From contig OY821772.1 of the NCBI GenBank assembly GCA_963682175.1, positions 42,554,925-42,618,924 of the forward strand: a stretch of 64,000 nucleotides of DNA, read 5' to 3'. The DNA comes from Triglochin maritima. Its lineage: Eukaryota; Streptophyta; Magnoliopsida; Alismatales; Juncaginaceae. The position numbers and the translations under genes are program-made. The notes beneath the pieces were generated by a model. That model was not told the DNA's origin. It made no database searches and was given only the letters and a program-made list of their open reading frames with translations. Positions 13,772 through 25,269 of the stretch are shown here, one piece after another (within the stretch, counting starts at the first letter, position 1; each line of letters opens with the position of its first letter).

Positions 13772-15412
13772 ATGAGAATGGCAGAACACGAGAATGAGAA
13801 CAATAAAAAAAAACGAAGGCTGCCAGTTTGGATGGCAGCAATAGGTACTCCTGATGAACCAAGAAAATCTGAAGATGAAGTAATTGGCCGATCCACCATG
13901 TCTCAATCCCTGAAACCCAAGGCGAAGATATTCAAAGAAAATGCACTTGCCTCAGACAAGACGCTGAAAAGACCTAGGAGGTCATGCAAAAACGACATAG
14001 GTACTAGCACCGTTGCTAAAAAGAAAAGATCAACAAAGAAAACACAGAAAATTCACGAAGATGAGGAGCAACCTACACAGGAAGTCACGACTTTGAAGTC
14101 AAAGGATATAAAAATTGATGATCAGCATTGTGAGGAAGAATTAGATTTATCACTGGATGAAGATCAAACTGAGAATGTTGTAGAGCTGACAATTGACGAT
14201 TTAATAGACATCGCTCGAGAGGTAGGATTCTTATATGCTCTCTTTCTCAGTGATGCTATTTGCTTTGGTAGGATTTTTGTTTTGCGATTTTTCAGAATCA
14301 GTTTATTTTGAAGTAGTTGTGGTTGTATGCTTATGTGTGGAATCAATTGTGGTTGCCAACAAGTAACAGCTAGTAATGTATCACTTTTCTGAAGAATTGA
14401 ACCCCTCATAGGCGAATCATTAGTAGTTTCTTTGTTGTTATGCTTCCTGGTAGGTGGGTGAGATAACTGAAGTAGGACTGTAAGGATTATGATCGTTCCT
14501 GAAGTCCTCCAGGTGGTGATATCAAATTACTTCGTTTTAGTGGATGTAGTGCTGCCTAGAAGTGTTAAACCCATCTTATGTAATTGTCCATTTGTAAGAA
14601 GTTATCCTAGTTTGACCACTACTTTGGAAATCTGCAGCTAGTGCACTACCCTGAACATGATGTGTTAAACTCAACTTATTTAACTGCAATTCACCACTGA
14701 TATGTGTAATTACTGAATGGTGTCAATTTTGACTATTGAGTTATGGTAAATAGTTGAATAGTTGCTATCTGGCCAACCAGAGCATTGGTAAATGAGTGAA
14801 TGATTTTGAGCTATTGTAAGTCTACCAGATTTATCAGTACTTGTGGCTTTAACTATTTGTGCACCTCAGTTAGAATGATATACTTCTCTAGTTCGAGGCA
14901 AATAAACTCAAACTATATTTCATTTATTAAATAGAATCATGGGTATATATGTATCTATTCATCATCCAATCTCTCATACTCTTTTAATCTTGTTATTGCA
15001 GTACATATCTGGTCATGATAAGAAGGAACTAGACTTGTGTTCACAGGAGCCAACATCAAGAACTCATACAGATAGAATTTTGAATGGACCTAGTACTAAA
15101 ACCATATTGTCGAAATGTACCACCACTGCATCGCTTTCTAATTCATGTCAACTGGAGAAACAAGAAAAAGAGAGAACTGAACAAGAAAACATTTTCACGG
15201 ACTTTACCAAAACCGGTGATGCTGCTCAAGATATGTTGAATCTATTTTTGGGCCCTTTACTGAAGAAGATAGATAAAAAAAACAGCCAGGTTGAGGTGAT
15301 TACCTCGGAAGATGTTTGTTTCGGCGGCGAATGTGCTCCTCGGATAGTAGAAGCACCTGTTGAAAAGAGAAAGAGCAGTCTTAGAGATAAAGTGGCCATG
15401 TTTCTTGACTAA
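13772..15412 (+). CDS. Unrecognised lysine- and acid-rich, probably nuclear protein
   Basis: Two coding exons, 13772-14221 and 15002-15412 (CGAGAG|GTAGG donor, TTATTGCAG acceptor, phase 0), give 286 residues. A second ATG at 13778 could equally start it. I do not recognise the family. The N-terminus has a basic cluster and then RLPVWM (residues about 16-21). Residues 45-115 are rich in Lys/Arg with KRPRR and KKKR clusters that look like nuclear localisation signals. An acidic segment follows (EEELDLSLDEDQTE). The C-terminus has DAAQDMLNLFLGPLLKK, a probable amphipathic helix, and ends KRKSSLRDKVAMFLD. Codon usage and clean splice sites argue for a real gene. A DNA- or chromatin-associated role is only a guess from composition. 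Confidence 0.75.
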
Positions 15413-16368
15413 TTCTCCTAGTGGGTTACATTATCCTTGGCTAATTTTCATGAACGAAACTTAGCGATTGAAGTGGCTATCCTTTTGTTTCTCTTCCAAT
15501 AATCTTGATAAAGTAGGAACAACAAAGAGTAGAATGATGTAGCTTAGATCAGCGTCGAGACCAGCAAAAAGATTTGCATTTTCTTTTTGTATTTAATATG
15601 CCAAAAGTGCCGATTTTGTTTTAGTAGATTTTGGTGAGATAAACTGCTTGTAATCCCGTAAAGATGCAACCTTATTGATGTAAATGTATTTTTCCTATAG
15701 AAAAAAATGAACCCAATACTTCGGGTTTGGGTTCGATCAGATTTTTTTTTAATTTGGTGTGTGGATAAAGAGGTAATATTAAAGTCAGTGGTATTGTTAT
15801 ATAACCACAACCGGAAGTCTTGTACATCAAAATAAGTTACAGCTCTAAGGAGTCAGGAGTGTTGTGCAATTCACAGCGAAAGTCTTGTACATCAAAATAA
15901 GTTTCAACCACAGCATGGACTCCAACCTATAGGGAAAGATATATATAAGGGAAATAAATATAATCGATACATTTACGGTGGCTGGTGGACTAAGTCTACT
16001 AACTAAAAATTAGCGGGGCTAAAAACCAAAATAGGAAAGTAACAGAACTGAATTAAATCATTAAGGGAGGGTTTATTTTATTCGATACATTTGCTGTTTG
16101 TTTTTGGTTTCGCATTTATATGTAAAGAGTGAATGTGTTGAAACTAGTCTGAATATACATAAGAAAAAATTAAGGAATCCATACAAACAACCATAACTAT
16201 TTTCCTTATAAAGATTTCTTTCCTCTTTTCAAAGGTCAAGCCGTCAAGGGAATGAAACTTATTTTTATGGAACGTCTACATATACCCAATCGTGCTCGAA
16301 GTGGTGGTGCGGTTTGTAAACAATTCAATCAATGAACAAATGCCTTTCCGAGCTTCCTTTGTTGGTCC
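15413..16368. other. 3' flank and intergenic
   Basis: The gene's 3' UTR is followed by AT-rich sequence. A phrase of about 23 bases containing AAGTCTTGTACATCAAAATAAG recurs at about 15815 and 15880. No gene is visible. Confidence 0.5.
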
Positions 16369-16376
16369 TCTGTGAT

Positions 16377-16832
16377 TAGACCTGACAATGGTGTCGCGTA
16401 ATTTCGTGTATATTACACTGATTTCCTCTACACGAACACGACACAAAATGTTTTCGTGTCTGTTTTGGTACACGAAATTAACCGTGTATACACGACACGA
16501 CACGACATGTGAAGTACAAGAAATGTTTCATGTACTGACGACATGAAACGACGCGGTACACGATTCTACACGAATATGGTATACGATTCTACACGAAACG
16601 ACACGAAACCGGTACACAATTTTACACGAAACTTATACACGATTCTATACAAAATCGGTACACGAAACTGTCTTTCGATTACGTATTTTTTCGAGTACCC
16701 GAACCTGAGACACAAAAACGACACGATTAAATTTCAGGTTCCTAAAACACGACAGGAAAAACGAAATGCTTAAACCCAAACACGGGTTTTTTATGTTGTA
16801 TTTTCGTGTTCGGTGTCAAATTGTCAGGCCTA
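16377..16832. mobile_element. hAT-like MITE with TCGTGT/ACACGA repeats, 456 bp
   Basis: The termini are inverted: TAGACCTGACAAT on the left and ATTGTCAGGCCTA on the right. The flanks TCTGTGAT (16369-16376) and TTTGTGAT (16833-16840) are an 8-bp target duplication with one mismatch. The interior is full of short ACACGA and TCGTGT words. A relative lies at 61084-61513. It directly abuts the 5' end of the recognisable pseudogene. Confidence 0.75.
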
Positions 16833-17579
16833 TTTGTGATTGTGATTCTTCGAACTCCAAATCGGATGTTTTCCTACCGAAGTTAAATGGGAGGCGATGT
16901 GTTGGCACTTCTCATGGTTGGATGATAACAATAGATTTGGATTTTTTACGAGGCACCATATACAATTTCCTAGCTTGTTGCCCTACAGTAGACATGGTGA
17001 TCGCATTGTGACACGAGAAGTATTACAGTAGTAGTCCTTGCAACAATAGCAATAATTGTGTGGTGATGATGGTATATGCAAATATCAGACTCTTAGCATT
17101 TTGTAGACTCGGAGATCAGAGATGGACTGAAATGTCTGATGAAGTAGAAGGTTGTTATTCTATTCAGATGTCATCCACCACAATGGGAAGTTATACACCG
17201 TAAAATCTGAAGGAAACCTGGTGGTTTGTGAAATTCAAAGAAGAAAGCAGGATTGCTCAAGATTTCAGCAATTGCAGGCTACACATCTGGAGCGATTGGT
17301 ACAGTTGTTTCAAACTTTATTCTACTCATTCACATACATTGATTTAGGGTTAAATCCGCATGTTACCGAATAATATGGTTCAAAACTCGATATTGAATAT
17401 GACCTACCTACATGTACATATTTGGTGGGTTGTGGAGGTGAGTTGCTGCAAGTTGTAAGGTGTTTAGTTTCACTTCAAGATTTTCACAAAAGTGATCTTC
17501 CAGAAGACTGATGGGAGAGGATTCTAACAACGTTACTAACAAAACACGGATTATAATGCACAAGCGATGTACTAAATAT

Positions 17580-18454
17580 TGTTGTGGAAATTAAACTTTT
17601 GGTCTCTCCCAAACTTCAAGCAACAAACACACAAATTAGATGGAAATCACAAGCAAACACAAACATACCTGAAATAAACCACGACACACCTGTTTTACAA
17701 GGTTCGACAATGTGCCTACGTCCTTGGGGAGGTCTCCTGCGGATTTCTTTTCATTTCTTGTACTTCTCCAACAAGAGAAGCAACCGAGATTACAAACGTT
17801 TGGAAACAATATGTCTCCCAAAACACTATAGATCTCTCTCTAGCCTAATCTCTCTCAAGTAAATAAGTATTAGGTGTAATGTTACAAAATTAGGACGAAA
17901 ATCTCTTTTATAATAGGCCAAAACCGTACAAAGAAACAAGCAATCACGAGCAAAACCGTCTGCAACGGTCGACCAGAAATTTCCATGGGTCGACCGGTGC
18001 ACGGTTTTGTGCATAACTGCCATCATTCGGTCGACCGCTTGCACCGAACCGATCGACCGTTCCGCACTTCTGAACAGCACCTGAGAGACTCTGGAAGTTT
18101 CCGGTCGACCGCCACTTAAGTTCCGGTCGACCGATCCGCGATGTTGATCCTCGACTTTGAAGCTCTTGGAAGTTTTCGGTCGACCGCGTGCCCAGCACCG
18201 GTCGACCGATCCGCACTTCGTTCGAGCCTCGGAAGACTTTTCAAGTTTCTGGTCGACCACGTGCCCCGCACCGATCGACCGATCCTCGTTTCGGTCCGAG
18301 CCCTGAAGGCTCTGAAAGTTTCCGGTCGATCGCGTGCCCAGCACCGGTTGACCGAAACTCACTGTTCGACGAATCCTTATACACTCTAGAAATTTTCGAT
18401 CGACCGAATCTCCATGTTCCTGCACTTCACAAATCTACAAACCAAATATCAACA
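17580..18454 (-). mobile_element. 875-bp LTR (solo) inside the pseudogene
   Basis: It begins TGTTGTGG and ends ATCAACA, and it interrupts the DUF295 pseudogene. About 17680-18440 aligns by eye with 25370-26090, the LTR of the minus-strand Copia element, so it belongs to the same family. A TATA-like box (TATAAAAG on the minus strand, near 17905) and the CGGTCGACCG array upstream of it set the orientation as minus. The flanks (AATAT and AAGAC) do not match, so either the target duplication has decayed or the ends were rearranged. Confidence 0.75.
17964..18425. repeat. Tandem array, period about 74 bp, two CGGTCGACCG palindromes per unit
   Basis: Thirteen palindromes or near-palindromes start near 17966, 17991, 18029, 18052, 18102, 18124, 18177, 18199, 18251, 18272, 18324, 18346 and 18396. 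Apart from the first few, the spacing alternates about 22 and about 52 bases. The intervening text (CTGGAAGTTT, CGTGCCCAGCACC) also recurs, so the unit is about 74 bases. Confidence 0.85.
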
Positions 18455-18830
18455 AAGACAACCTTGCGCTTTTCCTTGATATTCAGAACAAGCATATGAG
18501 AGTCGTTGGAGGTGATTTTCTGATCACCGTAAGGTTTGAAATTCAAGTTGGACCAAAATAAAAAAAAAGCACGGCAGAAGGTTGACAACATAGGAGATCA
18601 TATATTATATTTGGGAAGCAACCAGTTTCTTCAATTCTGGCTCCAGTGTTGTATCAATGCAAACCAAACTCTATTTATGTTACAGATGATTTTTTTAAAT
18701 GCTCAAGGGTGGGTATGCAGATTTGGGTATATATTGCTTGGAAGATGGAAAAATTGAACCGTATTATCCAGTCTCTGTTTTTCATCCACAAATGTCACCG
18801 CCAACTTGGGTGTTCGGCCCTCAACGACAA

Positions 18831-19640
18831 AATGATTTTACTGACCAAAAGTGACTTCTGTTGTTAGAGGCTAAGGTATTGTATTGGATAATCATATTTT
18901 TTGCTTTTGTTCGTTGTCTTATTTGTTTGGTTTTGTTAGTTTGAACATTTAATTGGCACGTTAATGAACAATGATTATTCTTTTATTTTGTTTTGTTCTG
19001 TTAGTTTGTTCGTAAGTTTCAATTGTCGAACTGGAAACACTCCTTCACGAAGTCCTGAAGACTCCAGGATTCAAGGAGATTCCGATCTGTTGCCCTGAAA
19101 GAAATTAGATTTTTATCACAATTTAAAGTTGGACCATATATATAATGAACCAAGATTTTGTGCATTTGCTCGATCTTGTTCGCCGTAAGCTTGCTATAAT
19201 TCTATAGATCAGATTACTAAGCGCACTATGCTTATAATCACAAGTGGTATAAATGAAATGAACAGGGTAATGAGATGTGTGGATCATCACTTTAAGAACT
19301 TTAGACTTTTAATTGTTGTATGTTGTATGAATCCCATTAAGACCTTATCTGACCTTTTTTTTTATATTTTGACAAGTACGTTGCAGCTTCGGAATCAGAA
19401 AGTATATGTGTTTTGGCGTTGTTAAAATTCCTAATGCAAATCGAAGACTTCAAGTTTATAGCTTAATGTTGATAGTTGATACCCAAAATCTAGCTTCAAG
19501 TTGGTTTTTGAAATAGATCAAATTTGGAAAACAAAAACATCTTAGCTCATACAGTCATACATATACATGAATGTATCATCACAGACAATACAAAAGTGAC
19601 GTCAACATATGAAATCCAGCATAAGACTTGCGCAATTGAT
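18831..19640. other. Intergenic, LHCB4 3' flank
   Basis: AT-rich sequence without a supportable gene. The last part next to 19641 would be the 3' UTR of the minus-strand LHCB4 gene. Confidence 0.5.
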
Positions 19641-21157
<1,517 letters not shown>

Positions 21158-21324
21158 TGGGATGTTATGGTGTGTATCTTGTGTACACAATGTTTGTTTG
21201 GGGAATGGGTGATGGGTAATATGGTTGGTTTGTTGGATGGGTAGTTTGGGTATTATCTGGGGTTTTTATCTCAAGACGTTGGATTGGAAGGTTAGCATCC
21301 ATCGGACAGTTGGTGTTGGAGTGC

Positions 21325-21341
21325 CTTATCCACTCCTTATC
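21325..21341 (-). promoter_or_regulatory. Paired I-boxes (GATAAG) upstream of LHCB4
   Basis: On the minus strand two GATAAG motifs, both extended to GATAAGG, lie 11 bases apart and about 170-180 bases upstream of the LHCB4 ATG, with GATAAAG next to them. I-boxes are common light-response elements of antenna and rbcS promoters. The motif is direct observation; the function is inferred. Confidence 0.5.
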
Positions 21342-21344
21342 TTT

Positions 21345-22301
21345 ATCATTTGGGTTCGGCTCCACATGATTTGGAGAGGATTTTTTTTATTTTTGAACTT
21401 TGGATTTTGCAAACTAGCCCAGTTTAGGAAAAAAATGGTTCTAGTTTTTTCTCTCGTTTTCCAATCCTTTGGTAAGCAAGCAATATGAAGTTTTGTTATG
21501 AAATGAAAGTTTTTTTCCCTCTGATTTTAGATGTTTGGGCAAAACACATTTTTTTCAAACTAATTATTGTCAAAAAAAAAAATCTAACATTTCCTATAAT
21601 GAAAACTTCCATGTTCCAAATAGTCCCAAAAAATCCAAAGACGGAAAAAAAATCTTTAACTCCCAATACATAAGACCCACAAATTTGAACCCCCCCCCCG
21701 TAAAACATTACGACATTTATAACAATGACTATCATCAGTTTATTACCCACGAAAAACGAAGATGTTTTTCTAAAGGCATGAAAAAGAGAGAGGTCTAAAA
21801 AATTACAGTTTACATCCCTCAAATTTTTGGTCTATAACAATTTGCAATGTTAACTTGGATTTGAAACACCTATTTGCTTCTTTTGAATTTGTTCCAGTTT
21901 CATCCAAACCATTAATCTCTTTCAATTTTCTTTACTTAAAAAAACTTCAAATTAATTTGAAAAAAAGGACGCTAAAAGTAGGAACAAAAAATGTTACAGA
22001 GACCCACAAGTAGTGAATCAACTTGAGATCATCATCATCATCATCACAGTCATGGAATAGTATTGGCTATATTATCTTTCTCAAAAATTTATCTTCATGT
22101 TCGTGCAACTCTTATCTTCAATTGCCACTTGGGCAGTACAACTTTTGCATATCGAAACAAGAAAGTATGTTGACATTGAGTGTTCCTTTTTGAGATAATA
22201 TAGCCACTGAGTGTATGTAATAATTATGTACAATAATGGACCACAAATGATAAATATCTGACGGGCCGAAGCCGAAGGGTAAGCCCAAAAATTGGTACAT
22301 T
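21345..22301. other. Intergenic
   Basis: AT-rich interval between the LHCB4 promoter and the bHLH stop codon, with homopolymer runs (A10 and C9 near 21580 and 21690) and an (ATC)n stretch near 22030. No gene seen. Confidence 0.5.
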
Positions 22302-24385
22302 TCACGAATAGAATGACCTTTCAAAAGGAGGAATCGCGTAATCTGGATTGGGGTTCCTTTTGTATGGTTCTGGAATACATGAAATGGGAACCAAACATAG
22401 TCCTCTGCTTCTTATATCTACGTTTCCTCTTGGAATACAATCCTGAAACATGTCCTAACATCTCATATTAATAATATAATCTTCCTATATATCATCAATA
22501 TTGTTGTAATATAACTAAGCAAAGAAACATATGGTCTGAAAATTACCTGTACTTGCTCATGTAAAATTCTGATGTGCTGAATCGTTTCCTGAAGCACAGA
22601 TGCGGTATCCGTCTGAAACCGTTATTAAGTTTGGTAAATCAAAACCTAGTCATAAGTATAAGTCTCAGTTGTTGTAAGATATAACCTTTCCATAAGGTGA
22701 GACAATCTGTTGAAGAATAGACAACTTCTCTTTTGGAATATGAGCCTGTTCGTTCAATATGTTATTTGCTCTATAGCCATCAAACTTATTATCAATTAAT
22801 AAAAATTGTAATACATGTGCCCAATAAGAAGATTACCTTCGAGGATTGCACATTTGAGCTATGTTGATCAGGTTTCTTTCTTTTCTCATCACTTATGGTC
22901 TTCGTCTGGGTTGCACTCTCGGTTCCGAACGGCTGCACGTAAGCAGCAAAGTGAACTATCAATTTTTCATGATTAATTAAGTATATTCAAATAAAATCTG
23001 CTTAACTGCACTTACTCAAAGAAACTAACTCTAACAATAAATGTTCCCTCTAATTTGGATCTTTGTGTTCCAATAACGAATAAACTAACATGATAAATTA
23101 AAAACGAATGCCTCGGAAATTTTACACACTGGGCTAGCTCAGTTGTTAGAACTTAGAACTTACTCTTGAAATAGCCAAAATAAGGAATTAAACCTTTTAA
23201 ACATGGGGCTCAACATGTTGTGGGGTATAATAATATAAAAGCATCAAAACATTCAAAGAAGAAATGGTTAGACAATTTCCTACATGAATATAACATTACA
23301 TCTCTTCTTAACTCACTCATGCTAAAATATCACTTCTTTGAAATCTCAAAATAGACAAAAAAATGGAATTACTAAAAGAGTTTCATGTCTCACCATAGGT
23401 CCAGTCTGATGTGCTTGTTTACTTGCTTGAGGGGAATAAAAATGAGATGTACTCCTATCGGGCCATTTACCATTTAACAAATTACTGTAACAGTCTTCAA
23501 CTTGGTTCATATTGGTATGCGGATTAAAGACACCAAATGCTTGTAATTGGTTATCACCATGAAGCCCATCACTTGAGATGAGCATTTGATTTATTTGATC
23601 ACCAATATTGCAGGTATTGGGGATGCATGGTGTAGTCTCTGGAAAATCTAATTGAGCAGTAGACCAATTGCTGATAGAATTTGGCAGGTTGGCTTGTCTT
23701 TGGATTGCTGTGGTGGTTGTGTCGGCATAGATGTCCAAGTTTCTGCCTGAGGTCTTACAGAACTTGGAGGGACTTGTGAGCTCCCAACTTCCCTCTGGCT
23801 TAGACCTCTTCCCTGCAACGTTTTTGTTGCTCCCAGAATTGCTATAACATCCATATATGCAGCAAATTATTACTCTTTACAAAAAAAATACTACTAGCTA
23901 TTTATTCGAGATATGGTTAACAAGATGATAATAAGGGTGTGACTAAGCTATATTAGTCATAGCAAATTATAAATTGTGTATATGTTGTGTAACAGTTCAC
24001 TTGTATGGTAATTCTTTTTGGGAAGTGAAAAATAATTCGGAGGGAGGCTAATGCTTATAACAAATGATGTTCCTAAATATTTTTTAAGCTCACAGTCTGT
24101 TTAGGAACTAAATTATGCTTACTATAGGATTTGACTCCAAAAGTGGGCTTCTTCTTGCAAGCTGGCTGAGGGCAGGAAGTGACCATCCATTGGGTAGCCA
24201 CTGGTATTACCAATTGAAGGTGTGGATGGAGAGATGTGATTGTTGGAGTTCAGGTTGTGGGAGTGCAAAGGGTTCATATGGTTTGAGTGGGGGTTGCCTG
24301 CAAAGATTTCTGATGTCTTGGTTGTGTTTGTGTTGTGTGGTCCATCCTTATGTAGTGATGGAATGTTGTTGGACGGTTGGTAGTC
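22302..24385 (-). CDS. Atypical bHLH transcription factor (bHLH68/110/112/123-like), 5' end unresolved
   Basis: Six minus-strand exons join in frame: 24385-24123, 23841-23394, 22932-22837, 22745-22686, 22612-22547 and 22442-22302. Each junction has GT..AG borders and matching phases. The helix-loop-helix reads KEKLSILQQIVSPYGK then TDTASVLQETIQHIRILHEQ, split over two exons as in this plant subfamily. The last exon carries RSRGLCLVPIS, the subfamily's C-terminal motif, and ends ERSFYS. The upstream exons are Asn/Ser-rich and include QEEAHFWSQIL. The usual KVRKEKLGERI helix-1 appears shortened by three to four residues. The start codon was not found: the frame upstream of 24385 meets TAG, which may be an acceptor (ATAG|GAC) or a real stop. 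It is either a gene with a missed first exon or a recent pseudogene. Confidence 0.75.
23128..23215 (+). repeat. tRNA-like SINE head (degenerate)
   Basis: GGGCTAGCTCAGTTGTTAG resembles a tRNA A-box region, and about 50 bases downstream AAGGAATTAAACC looks like a decayed B-box. It lies in an intron of the bHLH gene. This is most likely the remains of a tRNA-derived SINE, not a tRNA: no acceptor stem forms. Confidence 0.35.
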
Positions 24386-25269
24386 CTATTTTTTATGTTC
24401 CATTAACTGGAAGGACATACTATACTTGGAGGGATGTTGATGCTGAATTCTCCAGTTGTGGATTATTGGCAATTTTTAATGGTTTTGTCAAAGTCAACTT
24501 TTACTCCGTTGTTTACTCATGTCAGGGTCATACTAATTAACTATTAACATGCGCAGAACCACGAAAGTAATGTGACTAGTAAATAAGATACAAACATATT
24601 GTTGTAGTGAAAGTCAAAACATATATAACATAAGTTTTATTGGTTCTGCTTTTGTTGTACAGGTATATATCTATAAATTTAGACTACTCTTTTAGGATGT
24701 AACTTGGTCTATTAATCAGCAATTCAGCATGCTAGACTAGACTGTGAAAGGATGACGCTCTGATAAAAAATTGCCTTAGGTGATCAAATCACGAAGATAA
24801 TTCTTAATCTCATCGAGCACTCCTTCGTCAATATTGTTCAAATAATGTTGATGAAACATGACTCTGACTAGACATGCATGTAGGAGAATTTGTGAAAATG
24901 AAAACGTTGGATCCATTATAATACTAGTGGTTTGCAATCCGGAAATTAACTGTATCAATACAGACGTGAATGATTAGGCTGGCATTAATTTAAATTAAAT
25001 TTTTAGTGTAGATTCTCGTAGTCTGATGTTCATTAACACTTCCTTAGGTTCTTTCCCTAGCTAGTAGGAGGATTGCTTGGTTTACATATAGAATAAAATC
25101 TAGCTCCAAGGTTGGTGTGGTCGTATCCTTGTCTGGCTGCACAAGGAACAAACATGTTGATTATCCAAACACACTCATGGCTGTTGCCCGTTGGTTCTAA
25201 AATTGAGCAAACCACGTATTCTTGTCGGGAGATTGATTTAACAATGCACTAGCACGATTATAGATTAAA
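24386..25269. other. bHLH upstream region and intergenic
   Basis: It may contain the missing first exon or promoter of the bHLH gene (24386-24560 has a short open frame on the minus strand with no ATG in a good position). The remainder is AT-rich with no recognised content. Confidence 0.4.

Larger units (their letters stand above)
16833..18830 (+). pseudogene. KIB1-4/DUF295 beta-propeller (F-box-like) pseudogene, split by an LTR
   Basis: Fragments in family order occur in shifting frames. LPKLNGRRCVGTSHGWMITI is at about 16878-16940. GDQRWTEMSDE, then SDVIHHNGKLYTVKSEG, fall at 17110-17215. YLVGCGGELLQVVR is near 17418-17460. After the LTR come KVDNIGDHILYLGSN (about 18570), CKPNSIYVTDDFF (about 18660) and EDGKIEPYYPVSVFHP (about 18743). 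These match the DUF295 pattern of plant F-box-like proteins, where the domain is a beta-propeller at the C-terminus. There are several frameshifts and stops and no intact F-box. The MITE at 16377-16832 marks the left border and the LTR at 17580-18454 interrupts it. It is clearly non-functional. Confidence 0.8.

Noticed and set aside
17964..18425. CRISPR-like array of regular short repeats
   Set aside because: The repeats are short palindromes in an LTR of a plant genome, and the spacers are themselves repeated.
23128..23215. tRNA gene
   Set aside because: Only a degenerate A-box and a poor B-box are present; no acceptor stem or anticodon arm can be formed.
24115..24540. A 141-codon plus-strand frame
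   Set aside because: It is antisense to an exon of the minus-strand bHLH gene, whose splice sites and motifs are convincing.
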